From contig NZ_MCVI01000003.1 of NCBI RefSeq assembly GCF_002873135.1, forward strand, positions 248,001 through 312,000: a stretch of 64,000 nt of DNA, written 5' to 3'. The position numbers and the translations under genes are program-made. The notes beneath the pieces are model-generated. The model was not told the DNA's origin and did no database searches. It saw nothing but the letters and a program-made list of their open reading frames with translations. This DNA is from Shewanella sp. 10N.286.48.A6 (lineage in GTDB: Bacteria; Pseudomonadota; Gammaproteobacteria; Enterobacterales; Shewanellaceae). Within the stretch, counting starts at the first letter, position 1. Each line of letters begins with the position of its first letter. Positions 37,045 to 45,344 of this stretch are shown one piece after another.

Positions 37045-39690
37045 ATGTTTTTGCAGCCAGTCTATCCGATTTTACAGCCAAATATGAGTATTGTAGAGCT
37101 AAAACAAGCCATTACTGATTTTGATATTTGGCTAGAGCAACAGATTAGTTGTAGCCCAATTACCGAGATCCTGACATTTCGCGCTCAATTTTTTGATAAA
37201 CTTCTCAGTCATATTTGGCAAAAGTTTACTTTTGATACAAAAGAAATCTCTCTCAATGCTGTAGGTGGCTACGGCAGGCAAACTCTACACCCTTTTTCTG
37301 ATATCGATATTTGTATTATTCATGACCACAACTTATCCACCGATGATGCCAATAAACTCAGTGATTTTCTGACTCAATTATGGGACTTGGGTTTAGATTT
37401 AGGCCATGCAGTAAGGCGCCTAGATGATACTTTTGTCGCCTGTAAAGAAGATGTCACCATCGCCACCACTTTACTTGAAATTCGCAATATTTGTGGCCAT
37501 GAAAACCATCAACACCAAGTTATCAGCAAACTCTATGGCGAAAGTATTTGGAGTAGCGCAGCCTTTTTTGAAGCCAAGTTTAATGAGCAACAAGTCAGGC
37601 ATCATAAAGCCCAAGGCACCGCCTTTAATATTGAGCCCAATTTAAAAAATAGCCCTGGCGGCATGCGTGATATTCAAACGATTACTTGGATAGCTCGCAA
37701 ACATTTCTCCATTGACGATCTTAAAGATCTTCGTCGTCTTAATTTTTTAACTGCTGATGAATACGCAGAACTAATGGAGTGCCAAAACTTTATTTGGCGA
37801 GTGCGATTCTCATTGCATCAAGCGTCAAACCGCTCTGAAAATAGACTTTTATTGCAACATCAAGCTGAAGTCGCTCGCCTACTGGGATTTGGTGACAGCG
37901 GTAATATCACCATTGAAAAAATGATGCGCCAATTGTTTAGAGCAATGAAGCGTATTCGTGAATTAAACCTGATGTTGATGGCTTATTTCCAACGCGAGAT
38001 ATCGCCACTGAAACACAATAATTGTATCGATATCAATGACAATTTTGAGATCTTAAATGGCCAAATAAATGCAAAAAATCAAGATGTGTTTATTGATAGA
38101 CCGCAGATCATGTGGATGTTTTATTATATTGCCGAATACCATCAACAAGTAAAAGGCATTACCCCTGAGACCTTAAGATTGATCAGGCAAGTACGTCGTC
38201 GTTTAATGGGTGATTTACAAGACTTTCATGTCTGCCGTGAACTGTTTGTCAAACTATTCAAGCACCCACAAGGCATGGGGCTGGCAATTACCTTAATGCA
38301 TCAACATGGCATCCTTACCTCATATTTACCCCAATGGCGTGAAGTGGTTGGCCAGATGCAGTTTGATTTATTTCATGCTTATACTGTGGATGAACACACT
38401 CATAAACTGCTAAAAAACTTATATGCACTAACCCATGATGACATTAGTCACGATCACAAATTGGCCGCTGATATCTATGCTCGGTTCCAAGCCAAAGAAA
38501 CCATTTTATTTGCCGCACTATTTCATGATCTTGCTAAAGGACGTGGTGGTGATCACAGTGAACTCGGCGCAGTAGATGCCAAATTATTTGCCAAATTCCA
38601 TGGTTTAAAAAACTCACAGCAGCAATTAATTAGCTGGTTAGTGGAACAACATCTATTAATGTCCATCACCTCCCAGCGTATGGATATTCAAGATCCTGAT
38701 GTCATTACTGCTTTTGCAAAATCCGTGGGCAGCCTCACTAAACTTGATGCTTTATATTGTTTAACGGTGGCCGATATTCAAGCCACCAATGATGATCTAT
38801 GGAATGATTGGAAAGCCAGTTTATTAACCGACCTCTACTTTGCCACCCGTAAAGCCCTCAGGAATGGTCTTGAAAATGTATTGCAACTGCGCAGCGTGGT
38901 TAGGGAGCACAAACAAGAAGCCCTTAATATCATCAATGCCGATTCACAATTAACAGATGAACACCAAATACAGGCTCAATCTGCTGCTATTCAAAAACTA
39001 TGGAAAAACCTGCCGTTATCCTTTTTCGGTAATGCAGAATCCAGTGAAATAGCAAAATACACCCTAGGAATACTTTCGCATCAGCAACAAGCTCAAGCAG
39101 ATTCTGAATCGTTAATTATTGTTGATGATAGTAATGTCAAAGGCTGTAGTGATGTTTTTGTGTATACCAAAGACAGAGCAGGCTTGTTTATTTCTCTGTT
39201 TAATACCCTATCAACCTTGAAGATATCAGTGAAGCAAGCACAGATTTCACAAACTAAAGACGGTTACGTGGTTGAAGCTTTTAAAGTACTCGACTTTGAC
39301 GGTAAACCGATTTTCAGTGCTCAGCGCCGCAAACAAGTCACCAGCAAGCTACGTCAAGTGATAGACAATAATGTAATGCCGCCGAAAAAGCGCCCTTTAA
39401 GACACACCCAAAGTTTTGATAACAAACCCACCATTGAATTTATTCACTCTAAAAAAGCTAACCGCACCTTAGTGCATATTTTAGCGCTAGAAACCCATGA
39501 GTTTATGGGGCAAATAGCCAGTGCATTCAGAGCACTAGAGCTTACAATTCATTCTGCAGCCATCAGCACAGTCGGTGAGCGAGCTGATAACGTGTTTACC
39601 CTTTCCAACCAATACGGTGCACAGCTTTCAGAAGAAGAACAAACCGATTTACAGGAAAAATTAGTGAAATCGATCACTTCAACCTTATAA
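37045..39690 (+). CDS. glnD: [Protein-PII] uridylyltransferase/uridylyl-removing enzyme
   Basis: About 881 residues from ATG 37045, chosen for its ideal ribosome site (AAGGGAG); an in-frame TTG nine codons earlier lacks one. The nucleotidyltransferase motif is GGYGRQTLHPFSDIDICI with metal-binding Asp86 and Asp88. An HD hydrolase domain (ALFHDLAKGRGGDHSELG) sits mid-protein, and two ACT domains near the C-terminus (VFVYTKDRAGLFISLFNTL; LVHILALETHEFMGQIASAF) sense glutamine. GlnD uridylylates PII proteins under nitrogen limitation and reverses it when glutamine is high. In most relatives glnD sits beside map/rpsB; here it does not, so it could be relocated or a second copy. Confidence 0.94.
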   Translation: MFLQPVYPILQPNMSIVELKQAITDFDIWLEQQISCSPITEILTFRAQFFDKLLSHIWQKFTFDTKEISLNAVGGYGRQTLHPFSDIDICIIHDHNLSTDDANKLSDFLTQLWDLGLDLGHAVRRLDDTFVACKEDVTIATTLLEIRNICGHENHQHQVISKLYGESIWSSAAFFEAKFNEQQVRHHKAQGTAFNIEPNLKNSPGGMRDIQTITWIARKHFSIDDLKDLRRLNFLTADEYAELMECQNFIWRVRFSLHQASNRSENRLLLQHQAEVARLLGFGDSGNITIEKMMRQLFRAMKRIRELNLMLMAYFQREISPLKHNNCIDINDNFEILNGQINAKNQDVFIDRPQIMWMFYYIAEYHQQVKGITPETLRLIRQVRRRLMGDLQDFHVCRELFVKLFKHPQGMGLAITLMHQHGILTSYLPQWREVVGQMQFDLFHAYTVDEHTHKLLKNLYALTHDDISHDHKLAADIYARFQAKETILFAALFHDLAKGRGGDHSELGAVDAKLFAKFHGLKNSQQQLISWLVEQHLLMSITSQRMDIQDPDVITAFAKSVGSLTKLDALYCLTVADIQATNDDLWNDWKASLLTDLYFATRKALRNGLENVLQLRSVVREHKQEALNIINADSQLTDEHQIQAQSAAIQKLWKNLPLSFFGNAESSEIAKYTLGILSHQQQAQADSESLIIVDDSNVKGCSDVFVYTKDRAGLFISLFNTLSTLKISVKQAQISQTKDGYVVEAFKVLDFDGKPIFSAQRRKQVTSKLRQVIDNNVMPPKKRPLRHTQSFDNKPTIEFIHSKKANRTLVHILALETHEFMGQIASAFRALELTIHSAAISTVGERADNVFTLSNQYGAQLSEEEQTDLQEKLVKSITSTL

Positions 39691-39722
39691 TTATCTCAAT
39701 TAATGTTGTCAATGAGCGATAC

Positions 39723-40214
39723 ATGTCTACCAGCGAAACAAAAACAACAGCTTATAGCTATAGTGTTGAATATATTTTAGATCGATCTCATTTTGAAGAA
39801 ACCTTCGATGAGTCAGTTGTCATTAATACCAGTCCAAAGCGTTACTTAAAATCTGTGGCATTTTTAGTCGCTGGATTTTTAATGACCATCACCGAGTTAA
39901 GCCCCTATGTTGCTTACTTCTTTATTGGTTTAGGGGCAGTTGAAGCACTGCAAGTTAGGTTTAATCGCGCTTGGTGGTTAATGAGGCAACTAATAAGTAA
40001 GTCAGCGAATAACCCAGTAAATTTAACCATTGACGATAACGGTATTCATTCAAAGTCGACTTATATTGATCATCATTTAGCTTGGGATGATGTTTATCGC
40101 ATTGCAGAAACAAGCCAAGGTTTTTTACTCACAACCCAATTAACCAAGCATTATGTTTCTAAGCGCTGCTTAGATGACACTTGCAGTGATTTTATTCGCA
40201 AAAAAATGAACTAA
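39723..40214 (+). CDS. YcxB-like membrane protein
   Basis: 163 residues: N-terminal beta-like segment (YSVEYILDRSHFEETFDESV), two adjacent hydrophobic helices (residues about 43-80, VAFLVAGFLMTIT and YVAYFFIGLGAVEAL), and a C-terminal PH-like region with VNLTIDDNGIHSKSTYIDHHLAWDDVYRIAETSQGFLLTT, matching the YcxB-like domain. Unknown function. It begins 33 bases after glnD with ATG 39723 and may be co-transcribed with it. The next gene follows after 42 bases. Confidence 0.75.
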   Translation: MSTSETKTTAYSYSVEYILDRSHFEETFDESVVINTSPKRYLKSVAFLVAGFLMTITELSPYVAYFFIGLGAVEALQVRFNRAWWLMRQLISKSANNPVNLTIDDNGIHSKSTYIDHHLAWDDVYRIAETSQGFLLTTQLTKHYVSKRCLDDTCSDFIRKKMN

Positions 40215-40255
40215 GCATCTGTTTACATAACGTGTTAACACTTAGAGGAACAATT

Positions 40256-40543
40256 ATGACTAAACCATCATTAAGTTTAAGTATTGTCGTAAGCCTTGTT
40301 ATCTGCAGTTTTTTCAGCACAGATACCAATGCCAATGGAATACCAGCCCCTGAGGATACCGTAAAATCATTAACGGCGGCCTGTGAAAATATGGCCGCTG
40401 AAGAACAAATTGAAGCCATCGAAAAACAGCAATTTATTACCGACTGCATCAATGCTCAGTTAATTGAAATGGGCTATCAAAGGCAAGCACCGCTAGAGAT
40501 TGAACAATCAAATACTGAACCAGTTGAGCAAGAATTAAATTAA
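40256..40543 (+). CDS. Small exported protein of unknown function
   Basis: About 95 residues from ATG 40256, chosen because GAGGAA lies six bases upstream. The signal peptide (LSLSIVVSLVICSFFSTDTNA) is followed by an acidic helical mature part with two cysteines (AACENMAAEEQIEAIEKQQFITDCINAQ in pieces) that could form a disulfide. I do not recognise a family. It shares strand and close spacing with the YcxB-like gene; the next gene (MipA/OmpV) follows after 150 bases. Confidence 0.6.
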   Translation: MTKPSLSLSIVVSLVICSFFSTDTNANGIPAPEDTVKSLTAACENMAAEEQIEAIEKQQFITDCINAQLIEMGYQRQAPLEIEQSNTEPVEQELN

Positions 40544-40693
40544 CGCCGTGACGCCTTTGGTTAAAAACGGCTTAATGTAAATTAATCACACCAGTATCAG
40601 TTTGTATCATTAAGGTAAAATCAGTGTAGCTAAATAATGAACAATGTTAACATTATGTTTATTGAAGTTTTATTGATTAGGTAGCAGCCTTAG

Positions 40694-41569
40694 ATGTATC
40701 GATTATTGCTCATACTTACCATTGTTATTGCTGGTATCAAGCCAGCGCAAGCTGAAGACACCTGTCAAATTGATGGCGACTGCATTGTGGTTGGTCAATG
40801 GGATGTCAGTCTAGCTTTGGGCTGGGGCAATAAAACCAACCCAGTAAGTACCTATAAAGATATACCTATCTATGTCATACCCTCCGTCGCCTATTATGGT
40901 GAAAGCTGGTTTTTTGACAACTTCAATTTTGGCTACACCCTGGTAGAGCAAGAAAGTTTTACCCTTAATCTCGCGAGCAGTTATAGCGATGAACGTGCTT
41001 TCTTTTATCGCTGGGACCCATCAAACATTTTTTTACCCCAAGCCAGTAGCTTTGATGAGACGGTTGAACTCCCTGCAGCGGATCTCACAGAATCTAGAGG
41101 TATATCACAACCTGAGGTTTTAAATGAGCTTGAAACCAGACACTTCACTGTATATGGTGGTGTGGAATTTTTTTGGTACGGCAAATTAGGTATATTAAGA
41201 CTCACCGCAGCCCATGATTTACTTAATGTTCATAATGGACAAGAAGCCAGTGCCAGTTGGTCGTACTCTTTAGCTCTTGATAAATTCCGCTTTGATTTAT
41301 CATTAGAAGCTGATTGGAAAAGTTCGCAAGTTATTGCTTATTACTATGGTATTAGATCAACTGAAAATCTATACTGGAACACGCAATATCAGCCAGGTTC
41401 TGGCTGGAATAAAGCGATTGAGCTAACGACACGTTATAGTCTTTCACAACGCTGGGATTTACTTTTAGCGGCACGTTACACCCGGTTAGCTGATGAAATT
41501 ATTGACAGTCCAATTATTAATGAAAATTACTCTCGCTCCTACTTCATTGGAGCTGCATATAGGTTCTAA
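40694..41569 (+). CDS. MipA/OmpV family outer-membrane beta-barrel protein
   Basis: 291 residues with a signal peptide (residues 1-20, ending QAEDT) and alternating-hydrophobicity strands through to a C-terminal SRSYFIGAAYRF (terminal aromatic), as expected of an outer-membrane barrel. It has the MipA/OmpV pattern (WDVSLALGWGNKTNPV, IPIYVIPSVAYYGESWFFDNFNFGYTL). In Vibrio cholerae an OmpV homologue lies beside the CarRS/VprAB two-component system, the same neighbourhood as here. It starts the unit OmpV-DUF3019-response regulator-kinase; the next gene begins two bases after its stop. Its function is unclear: osmoregulation, MltA scaffolding and antimicrobial-peptide resistance have been proposed for relatives. 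Confidence 0.88.
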   Translation: MYRLLLILTIVIAGIKPAQAEDTCQIDGDCIVVGQWDVSLALGWGNKTNPVSTYKDIPIYVIPSVAYYGESWFFDNFNFGYTLVEQESFTLNLASSYSDERAFFYRWDPSNIFLPQASSFDETVELPAADLTESRGISQPEVLNELETRHFTVYGGVEFFWYGKLGILRLTAAHDLLNVHNGQEASASWSYSLALDKFRFDLSLEADWKSSQVIAYYYGIRSTENLYWNTQYQPGSGWNKAIELTTRYSLSQRWDLLLAARYTRLADEIIDSPIINENYSRSYFIGAAYRF

Positions 41570-41571
41570 TC

Positions 41572-41991
41572 TTGTTCAGTAAACAAGAATATAACCTCTA
41601 TCACTTTTTCGGTATATTAATACTGATATTTAGTGCTTTCTGCGTCAAAGCTGATACGCTTGAAACGCAAGCACAGCTTTCGGCTACGCCTCATTTATGC
41701 CTCAAAGACGCTCAAAACAAACATTGCGAGATGGATATTGAGCTAAATTGGCAACTGAAAACTGACCAACTCATTTGTATTGAATCTAACTATCAAGCAA
41801 TGAGTCGCTGGTGTAGTGATTCTACTGATGATCATTCATTGCAATTTTCAGTAAAAACCAATAAAGACATTCACTTTGTCTTGGTAAGTAAAAATAATAA
41901 TAATGAATTGGCGGACGTAATCCTAAAAGTCACCACAATGTCCGAACCTAAAGTTCGCAGACGTTACCGAAATCCTTGGAGTTTATTTTAA
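41572..41991 (+). CDS. DUF3019 exported protein
   Basis: 139 residues starting with TTG at 41572, two bases after the OmpV stop. The N-terminal hydrophobic segment (residues about 11-27) looks like a signal peptide or anchor. The mature part is the DUF3019 pattern: TPHLCLKDAQNKHCEMDIELNW, ICIESNYQAMSRWCS, with four cysteines likely paired in the periplasm, and a basic end RRRYRNPWSLF. Function is unknown, but the family is repeatedly found between OmpV-type porins and two-component systems. Its stop overlaps the start of the response regulator by one base (TAATG), so translation is coupled. Confidence 0.82.
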   Translation: MFSKQEYNLYHFFGILILIFSAFCVKADTLETQAQLSATPHLCLKDAQNKHCEMDIELNWQLKTDQLICIESNYQAMSRWCSDSTDDHSLQFSVKTNKDIHFVLVSKNNNNELADVILKVTTMSEPKVRRRYRNPWSLF

Positions 41992-42704
41992 TGGCAACCC
42001 CCCCATCAACTCATAGAGTTCTGTTGGTAGAAGATGATATTCGTCTTGCCAACTTAATTGTGGACTACCTAAAATCACACGATATGCACGTTGAAGTTGA
42101 ACGACGTGGCGATACCGTTTTAACACGATTGATTAGTTACAAGCCTGATATCATCCTACTTGATATTATGCTGCCTGGACTTGATGGATTAAGCCTGTGT
42201 GAAAAATTACCTGACTACTTCTCAGGCCCTATATTGTTAATGAGTGCGCTTGGCTCTCCAGAAGACCAAATCAAAGGCCTAGAATTAGGCGCTGATGATT
42301 ATGTTGTCAAACCTGTCGACCCAAGCTTGTTAGTGGCACGTATAAACAACCTATTACGCCGTCAGGCACAACCGCCAAAACCAGAATCTCATTGTTTAAG
42401 CTTTGGTAAGTTAAGCATCGACCCGCATACCCAAGCGATTCGCTTAGGCAATACCGAGGTTGATTTAACTAGCCATGAGTTTGAATTATTGTGGTTACTG
42501 GCGTCACAAGCGGGGCAAGTATTAAGTAGACAATACATCTACCAATACTTACTCAATATCGATTTTGATGGTAAAGACAGAAAAATTGATGTGCGCATAT
42601 CTCGCTTACGTAAAAAGCTTGGAGATAGTATCGAAACACCATTCAGAATAAAAACTGTTTGGGGACAAGGTTATTTATTCGCGCCTGAAGCGTGGAATAA
42701 CTAA
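41991..42704 (+). CDS. OmpR-family response regulator (RstA/CarR-like)
   Basis: 237 residues from ATG 41991 (GGAG upstream), overlapping the DUF3019 stop by one base. Receiver domain: acidic pocket Asp15/Asp16, phosphoacceptor Asp58 in LLDIMLPGLDG, and Lys in YVVKPVDP. The C-terminal winged helix of the OmpR type ends FRIKTVWGQGYLFAPEAW, strikingly like E. coli RstA. The adjacent OmpV/DUF3019 genes match the neighbourhood of V. cholerae CarR/VprA, which controls lipid A modification and antimicrobial-peptide resistance. The kinase gene follows after 17 bases. Targets here are unknown. Confidence 0.9.
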   Translation: MATPPSTHRVLLVEDDIRLANLIVDYLKSHDMHVEVERRGDTVLTRLISYKPDIILLDIMLPGLDGLSLCEKLPDYFSGPILLMSALGSPEDQIKGLELGADDYVVKPVDPSLLVARINNLLRRQAQPPKPESHCLSFGKLSIDPHTQAIRLGNTEVDLTSHEFELLWLLASQAGQVLSRQYIYQYLLNIDFDGKDRKIDVRISRLRKKLGDSIETPFRIKTVWGQGYLFAPEAWNN

Positions 42705-42721
42705 TTAGGTCATAGAAGACT

Positions 42722-44008
42722 TTGAAAAGACTCTTCATCAGCCTATACCTATTACTTAGCTTAAGCTTTTTAGGTATAGGCTGGACATTAGATAGCCTCT
42801 GGCAACAGCAAGTCGATGAATACGAGAACATTGACTCGCCATTAATCGCCTTTGCATTATTATTGTCTTTGCAACCTAAAGAGCAGCGCTTAGCGCAGCT
42901 TAAAATCATTCAAAAGCAACACCCCTACCCGTTAGCTTTATTTGAAAAAGATGAAATTGCTTTAAGTGGCAATGTCGAATTCTTGGCCAATGAAATAGTC
43001 ACCACCACCACAGATAGCAGCCACGAATTGCAATTTATTGCCGTGGGCGATCAAGTGTTAATGGCAGGCCCAGTAGATATCGATCCCCGCGGGTTGCTGC
43101 GTAATATTTTTACGATATTCTTTTATTTGATGCTGGCCTTTGTCGCCTTAATTTGGGTATGGCCGTTATCCAAAGATCTCAAAACCCTTAAAAAAGCCAC
43201 GCAAAACTTTGGTGAAGCCAAATGGGATACCCGTATTGAGCTCAATCCCGGCTCTCAAGTCGCACCGTTAGCCAACACCTTTAATGACATGGCGCGGCAT
43301 ATCAGTGATTTAATTGAAAACCAAAAACACCTCTCTAATGCCGTATCACACGAAATCAGAACCCCGCTAGCAAGGTTAAAGTTTGCTTTAGCCTTACTAC
43401 CACAATATTGTTTGCCCAATAGCGATGAGCAACGACGCCAGCAATTTCTTGATGACATGCAAATTGATATCAAAGAAATGGAAACCTTACTGCAAGAGCT
43501 ATTGACCTATGCCAGCTTAGAAGTGCAACAAGAGCCCACATTAGAGCGCTGCGGCTTAGTGTCCATTACAGAAGAGCTGATCACGCGTTTAACCCCATTA
43601 AGCGATAAACCGATTAAATTTAAGCATATGTATAGTGAGTTATATGTGATGGCAGAACCACTGCTGATTGAGCGTGCGATTCAAAATCTTGTTACTAACT
43701 CCCAACGCTACACCCATAATGAAATTGTTGTGTCTTTGTCTGAAGATGACCAACACCTGCTCCTAACAGTATCTAATGATGGTCCCGCGATCCCTGAAGA
43801 AGATCATGAAAGATTATTTGAGCCTTTTTATCGCAGTAAGTCACAGCACCAAGGCAATAAAGGCCATGGTTTAGGCTTAGCCATTATCAAACGCATCATG
43901 TTGCGCCACAAAGGCGATGTCACATTAACCAGTGATGATGACAACACTTGTTTCACTTTAATGTGGCCAAAAAGTAAACGCGAACTAGCTGCAGAAAGCG
44001 CACATTAA
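42722..44008 (+). CDS. Sensor histidine kinase (RstB/CarS-like)
   Basis: 428 residues starting at TTG 42722. Topology: helix at residues about 4-23, a periplasmic loop of about 100 residues, a second helix at 127-150, and a HAMP domain. The phospho-accepting His210 is in AVSHEIRTPLARLKFAL, the N box is QNLVTNSQRY, and the G box HGLGLAIIKRI. The layout, length and partner match E. coli RstB and V. cholerae CarS. It sits last in the OmpV-DUF3019-regulator-kinase unit, so it probably phosphorylates the upstream regulator. The signal is unknown; the periplasmic loop is acidic, which fits cation or peptide sensing as in related sensors but is only an inference. Confidence 0.9.
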   Translation: MKRLFISLYLLLSLSFLGIGWTLDSLWQQQVDEYENIDSPLIAFALLLSLQPKEQRLAQLKIIQKQHPYPLALFEKDEIALSGNVEFLANEIVTTTTDSSHELQFIAVGDQVLMAGPVDIDPRGLLRNIFTIFFYLMLAFVALIWVWPLSKDLKTLKKATQNFGEAKWDTRIELNPGSQVAPLANTFNDMARHISDLIENQKHLSNAVSHEIRTPLARLKFALALLPQYCLPNSDEQRRQQFLDDMQIDIKEMETLLQELLTYASLEVQQEPTLERCGLVSITEELITRLTPLSDKPIKFKHMYSELYVMAEPLLIERAIQNLVTNSQRYTHNEIVVSLSEDDQHLLLTVSNDGPAIPEEDHERLFEPFYRSKSQHQGNKGHGLGLAIIKRIMLRHKGDVTLTSDDDNTCFTLMWPKSKRELAAESAH

Positions 44009-44154
44009 TCTCAATGGTTAGCTTAACGCTGAAGCTGACGATAGAAATAATGGAGATTGGCCGTTAGCGGCGCAGGCTGTAATAGACCCACCACATCAAA
44101 CTCAATAATATTAATTACAGCTAAAGCCTACCTAAAACCACAAGGTTGCAATCA

Positions 44155-44463
44155 CTAATCTAAGCTAAAATCAGCCAAATCAATGTTGTCATCATCAGTT
44201 TGTTCATCAAAGTCAAATTGTGGATTAGCCTGAGCTTGCTGCTGTTTTATCGCTATTTGATGGGCTTTAAATTTGGCATATTGTCGGCGGCGCTTTCGCT
44301 GCTGGCATAAGCGAATAATATTATGCTTTTGTGCATCAGAAAAATGCAGCCAGTTAAAACGCTCATCTCGATTTCTCAAACAGCCATTACAATATCCGCG
44401 CGCATCAGTTTGACACACACCTATGCAAGGGCTTGGGACGGAAAAAAAACTTAACTGTTCCAT
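44155..44463 (-). CDS. DUF1289 cysteine-rich small protein
   Basis: 102 residues. The N-terminal DUF1289 motif is SPCIGVCQTDARGYCNGCLRNRDE, four cysteines in CxxxCxxxxxxxCxxC form, then W and LRLC-type end, probably a zinc or Fe-S site. The rest is a basic, then glutamine-rich (KQQQAQANPQFDFDEQ) and acidic tail. Function unknown; some family members are fused to Fe-S enzymes. It stands alone on the minus strand between the kinase and the lipoprotein gene. Confidence 0.88.
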   Translation of the reverse strand: MEQLSFFSVPSPCIGVCQTDARGYCNGCLRNRDERFNWLHFSDAQKHNIIRLCQQRKRRRQYAKFKAHQIAIKQQQAQANPQFDFDEQTDDDNIDLADFSLD

Positions 44464-44673
44464 ATTTAACTGACGTTTCTCTCCGACAAAATTGAAGTTT
44501 TATGCTTCTAACTTAGCATTAATTAACCAAAAAGCCATGTTCAGCGCTGGTTATTTGAGCGACGAATTCTGTGTAAGATTGGTTTACTGCAGGCTTTTGA
44601 TTTAAGCTGATTATTAATTCGCTCAAGAAAACATCCTATAACAAACAGATTCATTGATTAACCGGAGCCACTT

Positions 44674-45261
44674 ATGCTATTTCGTGCGTTATTTACAATG
44701 TTACTTCTACTAGGATTAAGCGCCTGCCAAAGCACCACAGGAAAGTCAGACTTTGATACCAAATATGACTTTAGTCAGTTAAAACGATTTCATTTTATTG
44801 AAGTGTCAAATCAAGGGGATCAACTTAGCGCCGAGCGGATCAGAGCCAGTATACGTGCCAATTTATTAGCCAAAAACTTTATCGAGCAAGTAGAAAATGA
44901 CTTAGCCGTGAGTGGTGAAGCCACTGGTAATGACATAACTGGTGACTTTGGCGTCAGCTACGCCTTTTTAACCAAGGACAAACCAAAAAGCTCAGGGCTT
45001 TCTATTGGTCTAGGTACTGGTACTAGTGGCAGTAATGGTGGTATTGGGATTGGTACTAGCATGGGAATCCCCATCGGCAGTGACAGTGCTAAAATCCAAG
45101 TGATTCAAATTGATATTATAGATTTAAAAGATAACCGACTCATCTGGCGCGGCACTGATGAATATGACTTTGAATCTGGTGGTAATGAAAAAGTCACTGA
45201 AACGACCAAAACCATTAATACCATTCTGGCTCAGTTCCCGCCTCAGGCTGCTGTAAAATAA
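44674..45261 (+). CDS. DUF4136 lipoprotein
   Basis: 195 residues. The signal peptide ends in a lipobox LSAC (Cys18) followed by QSTTGK. The body is DUF4136: YDFSQLKRFHFIE, ANLLAKNFI, and a C-terminal DLKDNRLIWRGTDEYDF, typical of the beta-sandwich family. A glycine-rich segment (GLGTGTSGSNGGIGIGTSMG) lies in the middle. Position +2 after Cys is Gln, which does not signal inner-membrane retention by the Lol +2 rule, so it is probably an outer-membrane lipoprotein. Function unknown. GGAG precedes the ATG. Confidence 0.85.
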   Translation: MLFRALFTMLLLLGLSACQSTTGKSDFDTKYDFSQLKRFHFIEVSNQGDQLSAERIRASIRANLLAKNFIEQVENDLAVSGEATGNDITGDFGVSYAFLTKDKPKSSGLSIGLGTGTSGSNGGIGIGTSMGIPIGSDSAKIQVIQIDIIDLKDNRLIWRGTDEYDFESGGNEKVTETTKTINTILAQFPPQAAVK

Positions 45262-45294
45262 CAATTAATCTTATTCTTTATAAGTTGCTAAAAT

Positions 45295-45320
45295 AAAAAG
45301 TCCGCAATCGCGGACTTTTT
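45295..45320. terminator. Bidirectional terminator between the DUF4136 and HlyD genes
   Basis: AAAAAGTCCGC (45295-45305), loop AATC, GCGGACTTTTT (45310-45320). Perfect 11-bp stem between convergent genes. Confidence 0.93.
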
Positions 45321-45344
45321 TATAAAAGAATAATCACATTATCA

